A stretch of DNA of 64,000 bases from Clostridiaceae bacterium 14S0207 (GTDB taxonomy: Bacteria > Bacillota > Clostridia > Clostridiales > Clostridiaceae), in the NCBI GenBank assembly GCA_003288255.1, contig CP026600.1, positions 868,001 to 932,000 on the forward strand, in the 5' to 3' direction. A model generated the notes under the pieces. The model did no database searches and was not told the origin of the DNA. It saw only the letters and a program-made list of their open reading frames with translations. The position numbers and the translations under genes were made by a program. This document shows positions 10,694 through 19,138 of this stretch, one piece after another; positions within the stretch are counted from its first letter, which is position 1; each line of letters opens with the position of its first letter.

Positions 10694-11044
10694 ATGTCAA
10701 GATGTCGTTGTAAATGTAAAAGATACTGTTGTTGTGAGCCAAGCTATATGATGGAACCAGCATATGTTCAACCGAGTTATGGTATGCCAACTTACACAGA
10801 ACCATCTTATATGGTTCCAAGTAATTGTGGAAGAAGAGATATGTGCAAAAGTGGATGCAGTTTTTCTTGCTTAATAATCTTAATTTTAATATTACTTGTA
10901 TTTTCTTGCCAAGGTAATAATGGATGTGGATTATTAGGTGGCGGAGATAACTGTGGAGGAGTATGTGGAGGAAATTTAATAGATAAAGGAATAATCTTCA
11001 TAGTAGCATTGTATTATTTATCTTGTAACTCACCTTGTGCTTAA
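10694..11044 (+). CDS. Cys-rich small membrane protein, copy 2 of the cluster
   Basis: 116 residues behind AGGGAGGA. N-terminus MSRCRCKCKRYCCC, then a Tyr/Pro/Met region with repeated EPSY/QPSY units (residues ~17-45), a hydrophobic segment after SGCSFSCL (LIILILILLVFSC), a Gly/Cys linker, and a second hydrophobic end GIIFIVALYYLSC. It shares the S-G-C-S-F-x-C-L-I-I-L-I-L-I-L-L core and the C-terminal ALYYLSC block with the next gene, so the two are paralogues. The terminal block resembles small clostridial and Bacillus YjcZ-like sporulation peptides, a weak similarity. No terminator separates it from its neighbours, so it is probably in one operon with them. Confidence 0.83.
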   Translation: MSRCRCKCKRYCCCEPSYMMEPAYVQPSYGMPTYTEPSYMVPSNCGRRDMCKSGCSFSCLIILILILLVFSCQGNNGCGLLGGGDNCGGVCGGNLIDKGIIFIVALYYLSCNSPCA

Positions 11045-11126
11045 TGAAATAGGTTAATAAATGATATTAAGTAATTTTTAAAGTTAAATAAAGAAAATTT
11101 TTGAAATATATGAGAGGGGTGTTTTT

Positions 11127-11486
11127 ATGTCAAGACATTGTTGTTGTAGATGCAAAACCAGAAGACCAAGCATGTGTTGTATGCCTGTAATGCAAGAACC
11201 TGTTGTACAAAGAAAAAGTTGTTCAAGTGGATGTAGTTTTCCTTGTTTAATAATTTTAATTTTAATTTTACTTCAATTTGGAGGTAATAGATTTTTCGGA
11301 GGATGTGGAAGAAATAATTGTGGATCTATAGACAATAATAATTGTGGATGTGGAGGAAACAATTGTGATGATGAATCACGTTCATGCAATAATAACAATA
11401 GAGGATGTGGATTTGGAATAGATAGTGGTATCTTGTTTATTATAGCATTATATTATTTATCTTGTTGTACTCCATGTGCTTGTTAG
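11127..11486 (+). CDS. Cys-rich small membrane protein, copy 3 of the cluster
   Basis: 119 residues, 20 Cys by my count, behind GAGAGGGGTG. Same plan as the preceding paralogue: Cys/Arg N-terminus (MSRHCCCRCK), core SSGCSFPCLIILILILLQFGG, an Asn/Gly/Cys linker with C-G-x-N-N-C units, and the C-terminal hydrophobic block GILFIIALYYLSC ending in CTPCAC. Two short hydrophobic segments separated by a Cys-rich stretch imply a membrane- or interface-bound, disulfide-cross-linkable protein. Followed by a terminator at 11506, so the Cys-rich transcription unit probably ends here. Function unknown; spore surface assembly is the most natural guess. Confidence 0.83.
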   Translation: MSRHCCCRCKTRRPSMCCMPVMQEPVVQRKSCSSGCSFPCLIILILILLQFGGNRFFGGCGRNNCGSIDNNNCGCGGNNCDDESRSCNNNNRGCGFGIDSGILFIIALYYLSCCTPCAC

Positions 11487-11505
11487 TTTAAAAAAGATTT
11501 TTAAT

Positions 11506-11532
11506 AGAGGGCTTAAAAGCCCTCTTTCTTTA
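11506..11532 (+). terminator. Intrinsic terminator of the Cys-rich gene cluster
   Basis: AGAGGGCTT (11506-11514) is perfectly complementary to AAGCCCTCT (11517-11525), followed by TTCTTT. Confidence 0.85.
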
Positions 11533-11553
11533 GAAATGTAAAGGGGTGATAAA

Positions 11554-12624
11554 ATGTCAAAGCATAGAAAGCGTAGGAGACGTGAAGAAAAAAATGATAT
11601 GTATGAACAAAGTTCTATGCCCAATATGAATATGTATAATAATGGTATGAACAATAACATAAATAATGGAATGAATGAACAAAGTTCTATGTATAATACG
11701 GAAAATAGTAATTTAAATGGCAATTCAGAGATGAATAACAATATGGGATCCACAATGAATAATGGAATGAATAACAATATGGGCGGTATGGGTAATGGAA
11801 TAAATAATAGCATGGGTCAAGATATGAATTCAGGAAATATGATGAATAATTTTATGAATGCTATAAATTCATTAGGTGGAACAAATTATAATCAAGGAAT
11901 GAATAATAATATGAATAGTAACATGGGAACTTCTATGAATAATAACCCTATTACGAATTTGTTTCAAAGTTTAGCTCAAAATCCATTATTTCAGATTTTA
12001 ACTAACATAGATTTTAATCTTTTATCTAAAGTGCTTTTAGGTAATAGAAATAATATGAAAAATAACGCAAATAAAAATAATAACAATACGGTAAATAACG
12101 AATCAAGTAAAAAAGTAGAAGATACTATAAAAGATGTATTAAAAAATCTTAACGAGAGTGAGATTACGATGTTAATCAAGAACGTTGATCCTAAAGAAAT
12201 AGACTCTATATTAGAAAAACTTAATTTAAATAAAGATTCAAATTTGCAAAAAGAAAATAATAAAAATGAAGTTAAAGAAGCTGCAGATAGTATAAATAGT
12301 TCTAAAATAATAAATGAATATGAAGATAGTAGTACTATAGAAATAGCAGAAAAACCTTATGAAGCTTCTCTTATATTAAATATTGTAGATTCTCTTCTAA
12401 AACAGGAGGATACAGAATTTCTTGATAAAGTAATAGCTATTTATAAAGACGAAGATTATGAAGAAGAATGTGAATCCATAGATGCTGAAGAAGTATCTAT
12501 GGAAGAAGAAAACATGCCAGTGGATATAGATGATATAGCTCTTGAAGCTGAAGAAGTTCATATAATGTTAGCTGATGAAGATGATAAGATTACTTCTCTT
12601 CAAGAGAAAGGGGAGAAACTATAG
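11554..12624 (+). CDS. Asn/Met-rich protein with acidic C-terminal half
   Basis: 356 residues behind AAAGGGGTGATAAA. Not recognised. N-terminus is very basic (MSKHRKRRRREEK); residues ~15-130 are low-complexity Met/Asn/Gly repeats (units such as MNNNMG and NNGMNNN); a middle part has hydrophobic and helical segments (NLFQSLAQNPLFQIL, SEITMLIKNVDPKEIDSILEKL) and the last ~100 residues are strongly acidic. This bias is common in spore-coat and exosporium-associated proteins. Its 3' end overlaps the convergent bactofilin gene by 35 nt. The position just after the Cys-rich trio suggests a shared structure, but it has its own terminator-separated unit and no function can be asserted. Confidence 0.75.
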   Translation: MSKHRKRRRREEKNDMYEQSSMPNMNMYNNGMNNNINNGMNEQSSMYNTENSNLNGNSEMNNNMGSTMNNGMNNNMGGMGNGINNSMGQDMNSGNMMNNFMNAINSLGGTNYNQGMNNNMNSNMGTSMNNNPITNLFQSLAQNPLFQILTNIDFNLLSKVLLGNRNNMKNNANKNNNNTVNNESSKKVEDTIKDVLKNLNESEITMLIKNVDPKEIDSILEKLNLNKDSNLQKENNKNEVKEAADSINSSKIINEYEDSSTIEIAEKPYEASLILNIVDSLLKQEDTEFLDKVIAIYKDEDYEEECESIDAEEVSMEEENMPVDIDDIALEAEEVHIMLADEDDKITSLQEKGEKL

Positions 12625-12994
12625 ATTCAACCTGTTCTTTTTCATAGTTCATAGAACAATTCCCTTCAAAGATTCCACCATCATCTATAATAAGTTTATC
12701 AGCTATTATGTCACCTTCAATATTACCAGTAGATTTAATGCTAAGGGTATTTTGACAGGTGACATTACCTTTTACTTTACCGCTAATTAAGGCGGTATTA
12801 CAAGTTATATTTCCATTACACAAAGAAGTTTCACCAATAATGACAGTATCATTCCAAATTATATCTCCCTCAATATTTCCTTCCACTTTTATAGTATCAG
12901 AACCTTTAATTGTTCCATGGATAGTGCATTGGGCACCTATTAAGGTTTGAAACTTAATTATGGGTTGCTGAACTTTTTTTTCGTTATTAAACAT
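12590..12994 (-). CDS. Bactofilin (polymer-forming cytoskeletal protein, DUF583)
   Basis: Bactofilins are small right-handed beta-helix proteins that polymerise without nucleotide and act as scaffolds for envelope or spore structures. The 134 residues show the repeating beta-helix pattern (GTIKGSDTIKVEGNIEGDI, then IGETSLCNGNITC, ISGKVKGNV, KSTGNIEGDI, IDDGGIFEG). The ATG at 12994 lies behind TAAGGAGG on the minus strand. The N-terminal tail carries the short K-V-Q-Q-P membrane-binding-like segment. It converges with and overlaps the Asn/Met-rich gene by 35 nt. Neighbouring the Cys-rich cluster, it may scaffold the same structure (inference). Confidence 0.88.
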   Translation of the reverse strand: MFNNEKKVQQPIIKFQTLIGAQCTIHGTIKGSDTIKVEGNIEGDIIWNDTVIIGETSLCNGNITCNTALISGKVKGNVTCQNTLSIKSTGNIEGDIIADKLIIDDGGIFEGNCSMNYEKEQVESIVSPLSLEEK

Positions 12995-13065
12995 ACATAA
13001 ACCTCCTTATATTTTAACATAAAATAAATTTGAATAAAAATATGGAAAAGGGGAAGTATACTAAT

Positions 13066-13145
13066 GAAAACTCTTGAGGTTTTCTCATAGAATAAAATTA
13101 CCCCCCATATCCCCCTAAAGGATCGCACTATAGCGGTCCTTTTTT
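13066..13145 (+). ncRNA. Candidate C-rich small RNA
   Basis: Between two minus-strand genes, the plus strand has: a -10-like TATACT (13057-13062) with only a weak -35; a small hairpin (GAAAAC at 13066-13071 with GTTTTC at 13079-13084); an unpaired C-rich stretch with runs of six and five C (about 13101-13115); and an intrinsic terminator (AGGATCGC 13119-13126 with GCGGTCCT 13133-13140, then T residues). No plus-strand gene is near to need this terminator. A C-rich loop before a terminator is the design of several Gram-positive trans-acting small RNAs that pair with Shine-Dalgarno sequences (FsrA, RsaE/RoxS). Promoter support is weak. Confidence 0.35.
13119..13145 (+). terminator. Plus-strand intrinsic terminator opposite the end of a minus-strand gene
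   Basis: AGGATCGC/GCGGTCCT with one G-U pair and a six-nt loop, then TTTTTT. The T-run is only on the plus strand, and overlaps the 3' end of the gene at 13144-14070. Confidence 0.75.
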
Positions 13146-14070
13146 AATCTATTAAATTTTGTTTATTAAAATAATATATTTTATAAAAGTCCTTATCCTT
13201 ATTTTTAATTTTTCTAAGTTTAAGAGTAAACGTAATATTTTTTTCTTCTTCATCATTTTTACATTTAAAATTTAATATCCACTGAATGTTTTCTATATTA
13301 CCTTTAGTGTCACATTTTATATCTTCAAAAATTCCATCTTGAAATTTAAAAGAATAACCACTATTCTTCAGTTCGAAAATAGGATTGATTAAAGGTTCCT
13401 CCAAAGAACTTACTACATTTTCCTTAAGAGAATCTGAGCCTAACATAAAACTTATAAAATTTTTTATAGTAGCTTTCCCTAAAAAGTTTTCTGGATAATT
13501 TATATTAAATCCAGTTGCTTTGTTATTAATTATAATATAATTTTTTAAGTATAATTCATCATTATAAAAATTTCCTGATAATATTTTAGGGGTTTTATTA
13601 TTAGTTAAATCCATGAAGCCAATTAAGTTATTTTTATTGCTAAGTATATCCTCAAAATCATTAATATCCCATGAAAAGATGTGTTGAATAGCATCGCTTT
13701 CTTCACCACTTTGAAGAATTATTTCAGGAATATTATCTCTATTTAAATCTTTTATGGTAATTCTCATAGGCCAAGATTTTGAATATGTTCCTAAAGTCTT
13801 TAAGTTTTTATTAGCATCTAATTGATAACTTTTATTTTTAGTATTTATTTGAATATAATATTTATTGCTTTCAAGGTCTTTTTTTATATATAAAATATCT
13901 TTAACTCCATCACCATCAAAATCCTTTTGAATTATTTTATTATCATCCACTAAATTAAAAGTAGCTTTGGTTTTATTGTTTTCTTTATGTTTTATGGTTA
14001 TACCGAGTAATAAAAATAAAACTATCATTGCTATAAAACCCTTATTATGAAAAAATTTCTTTAATTTCAT
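13144..14070 (-). CDS. Membrane-anchored protein with VCBS/FG-GAP-like repeats
   Basis: About 308 residues. The start is placed at the ATG at 14070 (MKLKKFFHNKG), behind AGAGGTGA; a GTG at 14079 overlaps that site and is less likely. An N-terminal hydrophobic helix (FIAMIVLFLLLGITI, ~12-26) with a basic front points to a membrane anchor or signal. Extracellular part has two Asp-rich calcium-loop-like units (DFDGDGVKDILYI and DLNRDNIPEIIL) typical of VCBS/FG-GAP repeats. The C-terminal ~120 residues are not recognised. Function unknown; probably a cell-surface protein. Alone in its direction apart from the downstream bactofilin gene 150 nt away. Confidence 0.75.
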   Translation of the reverse strand: MKLKKFFHNKGFIAMIVLFLLLGITIKHKENNKTKATFNLVDDNKIIQKDFDGDGVKDILYIKKDLESNKYYIQINTKNKSYQLDANKNLKTLGTYSKSWPMRITIKDLNRDNIPEIILQSGEESDAIQHIFSWDINDFEDILSNKNNLIGFMDLTNNKTPKILSGNFYNDELYLKNYIIINNKATGFNINYPENFLGKATIKNFISFMLGSDSLKENVVSSLEEPLINPIFELKNSGYSFKFQDGIFEDIKCDTKGNIENIQWILNFKCKNDEEEKNITFTLKLRKIKNKDKDFYKIYYFNKQNLID

Positions 14071-14163
14071 GCAAATCACCTCTAAATAATTATATGTTAC
14101 ATATATATATTTAATTAATATTGGAAGAATAAAAATAAGTAATATTTTAAGGTGGTGAATCCT

Positions 14164-15390
14164 GTGAAGAAAAACAAGGTAATGATTTCTTTATTTTTGA
14201 TATGTTTATTAAGTATAAATTTTGTTTCTTGTATAGGAAAAAAGAAAGAACAGAATAATGGAACTTTAGATGTATATGTAGATATACAAGATAGGCATTC
14301 TCTTAAAATTGTTGATTTTTTAATTAAAAGTTTTGAGGAAAAGAATCAAAACATAAAGATAAACATGGTTAATCCTATGAATAAAGACAAGAATATAATG
14401 CAAACTATTGACTCAGGTAAAAATGTAGATTTAATTATAAGCAACATGCAAAATGTATTGTTTTTAGAAAATAAGGGGTTAATTTCTGACTTTACTCAAC
14501 AGTATAATAATTTTATAAATGATAAGTACTATCAAGTTTATATTTCCTATAGTAAGATAGGTGGAATGCCTTATGGAATAGGAATAACCCCATATACTAT
14601 AGAATTAGCATATAATAAAGATGAATGTAAAAAGTTAATAGGTAAGGAACCTAAGGATGTAAATGATTATTTATTACTTTTAAAAAGTTGTAAGGATAAA
14701 GGTATAAAAATTCCTTATCTTTTAAATGAGGATCTAGATATAAGAGAAGTGTTATTTGGAATTTTTAATGGTGATAATGTAAAACAAGAGGAATTAATAA
14801 ATAATTATAGTGATAAAATTGAGGATTATGCTAAAATAAAAGGGTTTGATGAAACATTTAAAGCTTTGGATAAATATATTAAATCTGGATATATAAGCGA
14901 AAGTTCTTTTGAAAAGATGGATGAGAAGGATATAGATAAGTTTATAAGCGGAAAAAGTCCTGTTTTGATAACTACGTCTTTTTTTAGTAATAAGTTAAAT
15001 AAAGGCAATATAAGTTTCTTAAAAGAAATGGGAATGATGGGAGAAAGAAAAATCTTAATACCTGTTTATATGAATAGTTTTATATGTGGTTTAGAACAAG
15101 GTACAAATAAGGATCAGAAAGATAAATTTATAGAGTATATAATAAGTGAAGAAGTACAAAAACAACTGGTCGAAAATGGATATATAACTGCCAATAAAGC
15201 TGCAAATAAGAAATTCACGGGAACAAGTGGAGAAATAGTAGAGCATTTATATGGGGCTAATGCAACTAATATAATTTATAAAGGAAACGTTACAGTGGAA
15301 GTTGATAAAAAAGTTAAAGAAATTTTAGATAAAATTTTAAAGGGACAATATAGTGAAAATATGTGGAAAAATAGTTTGATAAAAAAATAA
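14164..15390 (+). CDS. Extracellular solute-binding lipoprotein (sugar-type, family 1)
   Basis: About 408 residues. GTG at 14164 is chosen because AAGGTGG lies 8 nt before it; the GTG codons at 14152 and 14155 are inside that site. Signal peptide with lipobox (LLSINFVSC) gives a lipid-anchored Cys near residue 23. The mature part has the MalE-like fold features: VDLIISNMQNVLFLENKGLISDFT, a GMPYGIGITPYTIELAYNKDECKKL hinge-like stretch, and a C-terminal KDKFIEYIISEEVQKQL. Binding proteins of this family usually serve carbohydrate ABC importers, but no permease or ATPase gene is adjacent, so it may be an orphan component. The ligand cannot be told. Confidence 0.82.
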   Translation: MKKNKVMISLFLICLLSINFVSCIGKKKEQNNGTLDVYVDIQDRHSLKIVDFLIKSFEEKNQNIKINMVNPMNKDKNIMQTIDSGKNVDLIISNMQNVLFLENKGLISDFTQQYNNFINDKYYQVYISYSKIGGMPYGIGITPYTIELAYNKDECKKLIGKEPKDVNDYLLLLKSCKDKGIKIPYLLNEDLDIREVLFGIFNGDNVKQEELINNYSDKIEDYAKIKGFDETFKALDKYIKSGYISESSFEKMDEKDIDKFISGKSPVLITTSFFSNKLNKGNISFLKEMGMMGERKILIPVYMNSFICGLEQGTNKDQKDKFIEYIISEEVQKQLVENGYITANKAANKKFTGTSGEIVEHLYGANATNIIYKGNVTVEVDKKVKEILDKILKGQYSENMWKNSLIKK

Positions 15391-15400
15391 GTAATAAAAA

Positions 15401-15460
15401 ATAAACTACTTTTTATGATTGGTAAACTTTACTTTTATCATAGCTAAGTAGTTTATTTTA
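15401..15460. terminator. Bidirectional terminator between convergent genes
   Basis: Outer stem ATAAACTACTT (15401-15411) with AAGTAGTTTAT (15446-15456), inner pairing TATGAT (15414-15419) with ATCATA (15438-15443). U-rich flanks are present on both strands; serves the binding-protein gene and the Fur-family gene. Confidence 0.75.
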
Positions 15461-15468
15461 ATTATAAA

Positions 15469-15888
15469 TTAAGATTTATTTTTACTACACTGTGGACAAA
15501 TTCCGTAAAAATACACTTGGTTTGATAGTATTTTATAGTCAGTATATTGTTTTGCATCGATATTTAAATGGTTAAACTCGATATTATCGATATCATCTAC
15601 TTTTCCGCAATTTAAGCATTGAATATGTGGATGTGATATAACATTGGCATCATATCTAAAGTTACCTTCACCTACATTTAATTCCTGTACTAAATTAACC
15701 TCAACTAGTGTTTTTAATGCTTTATATACTGTAGCTAGGCTCATAGTTGGATAATCTTCATGTAAAGCTTTATATATAGTTTCTGCAGAAGGATGTTCTT
15801 TAGTAGATTTTAAATATTTGTACACAGCTATCCTTTGAGGAGTAAGTTTTAATTTTTTTTCCTTAAATACATTAGAAATATTATTCAT
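15469..15888 (-). CDS. perR: Fur-family regulator, PerR-like
   Basis: Metal-dependent repressor of the Fur superfamily. About 139 residues from the ATG at 15888 (MNNISNVFKEKKLKLTPQRIAVYKYL), which has GGATGGTGA before it; another ATG at 15897 overlaps that site. N-terminal winged helix with TLATVYKALKTL-type recognition helix (SLATVYKAL), then the dimerisation domain with His-Pro-His (SHPHIQC), the structural zinc pairs CLNCG and CPQC, and DDID in the place where PerR has Asp and Fur usually Glu. These residues suit a peroxide-sensing PerR, but an iron-type Fur is not excluded. Transcribed away from the glycosidase gene across a 380-nt gap. Confidence 0.8.
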   Translation of the reverse strand: MNNISNVFKEKKLKLTPQRIAVYKYLKSTKEHPSAETIYKALHEDYPTMSLATVYKALKTLVEVNLVQELNVGEGNFRYDANVISHPHIQCLNCGKVDDIDNIEFNHLNIDAKQYTDYKILSNQVYFYGICPQCSKNKS

Positions 15889-16270
15889 ATTCACCATCCT
15901 ATACAGTAATAATTTTTATTACTTACTTATTTATATTTTATAATAAAAATTTTTAGGTGTCAAAAATGTTTGGTGGATGTATATGAAAAAATATCCACTA
16001 AGTTTTTCAAATAATTTTTTTAAAACTATTTAATTTTACAATAAATTGAAGTAAAGTGCAATTAAAATGATGTATTATTAAAGAATACTTATTTATGGAA
16101 TTCTTAAATATATGTATCTATATAAATGCTATTATTAAAAATATCTTAAATTTGTTATATACTAATGAAAAATGCTATAGATTTATGGTATAATTTTTCA
16201 CGTTGAGAATTACAAGATAAATAGCAAAAGTCATGAAAAATAAAGAAAGGTTAAAGGCGAGGTGGCATAC
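15889..16270. other. Divergent intergenic region, perR / glycosidase
   Basis: No gene seen. It holds a small hairpin (GTGGAT 15973-15978 with ATCCAC 15993-15998, followed ~20 nt later by a T-run) and an extended -10 promoter for the rightward gene: TGG directly followed by TATAAT at 16189-16194. No convincing Fur or PerR box was found. Confidence 0.45.
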
Positions 16271-17299
16271 TTGCAGATTAATAAAAATAAAAAAGGAAAA
16301 AAGAAGGGTATAATTAAAAAAGCACTTATATTTGTATTTTTTCAAATAATGGCAATTTTAATTACGGGACCAACCTTAATATATTGTGGCCCATTTCAAC
16401 ATTTAAAAAGTATAGTAGCACAAAGTGCATATACATCTTCAAGTTTTGTGTTTCTTACAAAAATGTATATGTCAGATGCTAGTATAAATAAGATGATGGG
16501 AAATGATAATGATGCTAAAAATGCATTTATAAGTAATAGTAAAGGAAATTTAGTTAAAATAAAAAAGAGTAAAAGTAGTGATGTAGATTTATTAGAAGTA
16601 AAGGGAAGAAAGTTCAAGGGACTTGCGATTGTAGTAGATGACCCTAAAAGACTTAAAACAGGATATACAGACAAATTAAAAAAAGAGGGTCAAAGTACTA
16701 GTGAAATAGCTAAAGAAAATGATGCCTTTGCTGCTATTAATGGTGGAGGATTTTTTACAAGCGATGATTCTAGTGAGGTTGCATGGACAGGAGCAGGAGG
16801 GACTCCTAAAGGAGTTATTATATCTAATGGAGAGTTAATTTTTGCTGATAGTCTAGATTATGATAAAAAAAATGACGTTGCAGCTTTTACAGATAAAGGA
16901 GAGTTATTAGTTGGTCTGTATAGTTATAATGAACTTAAAGATAAAAAAGTTAAAGAAGCAATCTGTTTTGGACCGGCTCTTTTAATTAATGGTAAGAAGA
17001 CTGTTTTAGGTGATTATGGTGGCTGGGGAATAGCACCAAGAACTGCTGTAGGACAAAAAAGAGATGGTTCGGTGGTATTATTAGTTTTAGAAGGAAGAAA
17101 ATTAAATAGTGTAGGAGCTACATTAGAGGATGTTCAGGATATAATGTTAAAATTAGGAGTGGTTAATGCTACTAATTTAGATGGAGGATATTCTACAACA
17201 ATGTATTATGGTGGGCAAGTTATAAATAAACCTTACAATGTTTTAGGTGAAAGAGCCGTACCAACAATTCTTTATGTAGAAAAGAAGAAAAAAAAGTAA
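16271..17299 (+). CDS. Phosphodiester glycosidase family protein (NAGPA domain)
   Basis: About 342 residues. The domain (PF09992, related to the GlcNAc-1-phosphodiester alpha-N-acetylglucosaminidase 'uncovering enzyme') hydrolyses sugar phosphodiesters in cell-envelope polymers. Seen: a basic N-terminus, one signal-anchor helix (ALIFVFFQIMAILITGPTLI, ~20-40), AAINGGGFFTSD, GGWGIAPRTAVGQKRDGSVVLLVLEGR, and NLDGGYSTTMYYGG, the family signature. Start: TTG at 16271 lies 5 nt after GAGGTGG; a GTG at 16262 is inside that site. The next gene follows after 11 nt, so they form an operon with an extracytoplasmic job. Confidence 0.88.
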   Translation: MQINKNKKGKKKGIIKKALIFVFFQIMAILITGPTLIYCGPFQHLKSIVAQSAYTSSSFVFLTKMYMSDASINKMMGNDNDAKNAFISNSKGNLVKIKKSKSSDVDLLEVKGRKFKGLAIVVDDPKRLKTGYTDKLKKEGQSTSEIAKENDAFAAINGGGFFTSDDSSEVAWTGAGGTPKGVIISNGELIFADSLDYDKKNDVAAFTDKGELLVGLYSYNELKDKKVKEAICFGPALLINGKKTVLGDYGGWGIAPRTAVGQKRDGSVVLLVLEGRKLNSVGATLEDVQDIMLKLGVVNATNLDGGYSTTMYYGGQVINKPYNVLGERAVPTILYVEKKKKK

Positions 17300-17310
17300 G
17301 GTGATTAAAA

Positions 17311-18381
17311 ATGAAAATAGCAAAAAATATATTAATTTGGGTTGCCGTGGCTTTAATAATTCAGCTACCTATTTATTATTTGGCCGATAGATATATTATG
17401 ATAAAAGAAAACATAAGAATTTATAAAAAAGATTTAAGTGTAGTTGAAGATAAAATGACTAGAAGCATAAATCTATCTATAAAAGGAAAGTGGAAAAACG
17501 TTGACATATCCTATAATGGGAAATACATAAGTTATAAAGAAAATAATGTTTTAAATATACAAAATATGGATAATAATGAAAGAATACAAATACCATTTAA
17601 AGATGGTCAGCAACTTGCATATTATAGCTGGATACCTCAAAGAGATAGAATGCTAATAATAGAAAAAGAAGTAAAAGGAAAAGAGGCAGTATTTTCTATA
17701 AATTATTATGATGCTGTTAATAAAGAAAAAATAAGGGTAAAGGATATATCGCATGAAGAAAATCCAGCTTATATAAATGATGTAGAGATTTCATTATTAA
17801 CTGGTATAATATATGTTAATATTGTACATAAAGGGGATAGAAGTAGTCTTTATAGAATAGATATATCAGAAAATATTTTTGCAATTGATACAAAAGAATA
17901 TTTTATAGATAAACTTTGTTTAGTAGCTAGTAAGGATAGACTGTTATATGAAGATAAATTGTATGATAAGATATTTTATTTAGATTTCCCATCTAATGAA
18001 GGAAAAGAGATTAAAATAAAAGGGGAAGACCAATTAGCGCTGTTGGGTTGTGATGAAGAAGGATTGGTGTATATAGGAGGCCTTGAAAATGGTAAGGTTA
18101 AAAATATATATTATGGAAGAGGCGATGAAGAGTTAGATTCATTTAAAGTTATAAATTTAGACACCTTTGTTGAGGAGAAAAATGTATATGTAAATAATAA
18201 AGGCGGTATTTATTTAGTAGATAAATTAGAAAATACAATAATTTTTATCAATGGACATATACAAACCCTTACTCACTTAGATGGAGAATTTATTGATTTT
18301 TATAATCAAGGATATATTTATAAAGATACTAAAACTAATACAATCAAAAATGAGTTTTTAGGGCAATCTGGACACAATTAA
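17311..18381 (+). CDS. Membrane-anchored protein, probable beta-propeller
   Basis: 356 residues behind TAAGGTGATTAAAA. One N-terminal transmembrane helix (ILIWVAVALIIQLPIYYLA, ~7-25) and a ~320-residue outside domain made of repeated strand-rich units: WKNVDISYNGKYISYKENN, YYSWIPQRDRMLIIEK, NDVEISLLTGIIYVNIV. This is the pattern of TolB/WD-like propellers that lost clear signatures. Directly downstream of the glycosidase gene and probably cotranscribed, suggesting an envelope role. No named family recognised. Confidence 0.72.
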   Translation: MKIAKNILIWVAVALIIQLPIYYLADRYIMIKENIRIYKKDLSVVEDKMTRSINLSIKGKWKNVDISYNGKYISYKENNVLNIQNMDNNERIQIPFKDGQQLAYYSWIPQRDRMLIIEKEVKGKEAVFSINYYDAVNKEKIRVKDISHEENPAYINDVEISLLTGIIYVNIVHKGDRSSLYRIDISENIFAIDTKEYFIDKLCLVASKDRLLYEDKLYDKIFYLDFPSNEGKEIKIKGEDQLALLGCDEEGLVYIGGLENGKVKNIYYGRGDEELDSFKVINLDTFVEEKNVYVNNKGGIYLVDKLENTIIFINGHIQTLTHLDGEFIDFYNQGYIYKDTKTNTIKNEFLGQSGHN

Positions 18382-18418
18382 ATATAGTTCCTAAAAATAA
18401 AAGAAGGAGGGGTAAGAT

Positions 18419-19072
18419 TTGACGGCTAAATTGCTTTTACTAATTATTAGTATACCAGGTATATTGATTGCTTTTTCAGTACATGAATATGCACATGCTA
18501 AAATGGCATATAATTTAGGTGATTCTACACCTAAATTTCAAGGGAGATTAACCTTGAATCCAATTGCACATGTAGATGTTATTGGTTTTTTAATGATTTT
18601 AATTATGCATTTTGGATGGGCAAAACCAGTAGAGATTAATAAAAAAGCTTTTAAGAACCCTAGAAGAGATGATTTAAAAGTCTCTATAGCAGGACCTTTA
18701 GCAAACTTAATTACCGGTATTATAATAATGGCTATAATAGTTATATTAAATAAAATTTTTAACATAAATAATGCGACAACACCGTATATATTGTTTTTAA
18801 ATATATTAGTTACTGCTGCAGAATTGAATATATTATTATTTTTCTTAAATCTTGTTCCTATACCAGGATTTGATGGATATCATATATTAGGTGATTTATT
18901 TCCAAAATTAATTAATGATTTATCGGCTAAATTTGAAAGTTACTGGATATTTATTTTTATTTTTCTTATGATACCAATACCTTTTTTAGGAAATTCAGTG
19001 TTTTATTATATAGTACATTTACCGACAGTTAAATTTTTGAGTTTACTAAGTAAGTTCTTTGCTATGATTTAA
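18419..19072 (+). CDS. Site-2 protease family (M50) membrane metalloprotease
   Basis: 217 residues, 5-6 membrane segments. Zinc motif HEYAH in SVHEYAHAKMAYNLG (about residue 22) and the distal NLVPIPGFDGYH with the third metal ligand Asp mark a class III (YwhC-type) site-2 protease, which cuts peptide bonds within the membrane. The start is TTG at 18419, fixed by GAAGGAGGGGTAAGAT. Substrate unknown. Ends at a strong terminator before trmB. Confidence 0.9.
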   Translation: MTAKLLLLIISIPGILIAFSVHEYAHAKMAYNLGDSTPKFQGRLTLNPIAHVDVIGFLMILIMHFGWAKPVEINKKAFKNPRRDDLKVSIAGPLANLITGIIIMAIIVILNKIFNINNATTPYILFLNILVTAAELNILLFFLNLVPIPGFDGYHILGDLFPKLINDLSAKFESYWIFIFIFLMIPIPFLGNSVFYYIVHLPTVKFLSLLSKFFAMI

Positions 19073-19095
19073 CTGGAATATAAAGGATATTATGG

Positions 19096-19138
19096 ATAAC
19101 TTGTAAAATATCTTTGATGTTTTGCAAGTTATTTTTTA
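19096..19138 (+). terminator. Intrinsic terminator after the M50 protease gene
   Basis: ATAACTTGTAAAA (19096-19108) pairs with TTTTGCAAGTTAT (19120-19132), one wobble, followed by TTTTTT. Confidence 0.88.

Noticed and set aside
12575-12950. Plus-strand frames opposite the bactofilin gene
   Set aside because: Antisense shadows of the beta-helix repeats; no ribosome sites.
15920-15950. PerR box upstream of the Fur-family gene
   Set aside because: The AT-rich sequence TTATTATAAAATATAA resembles the box but does not form the 7-1-7 inverted repeat.
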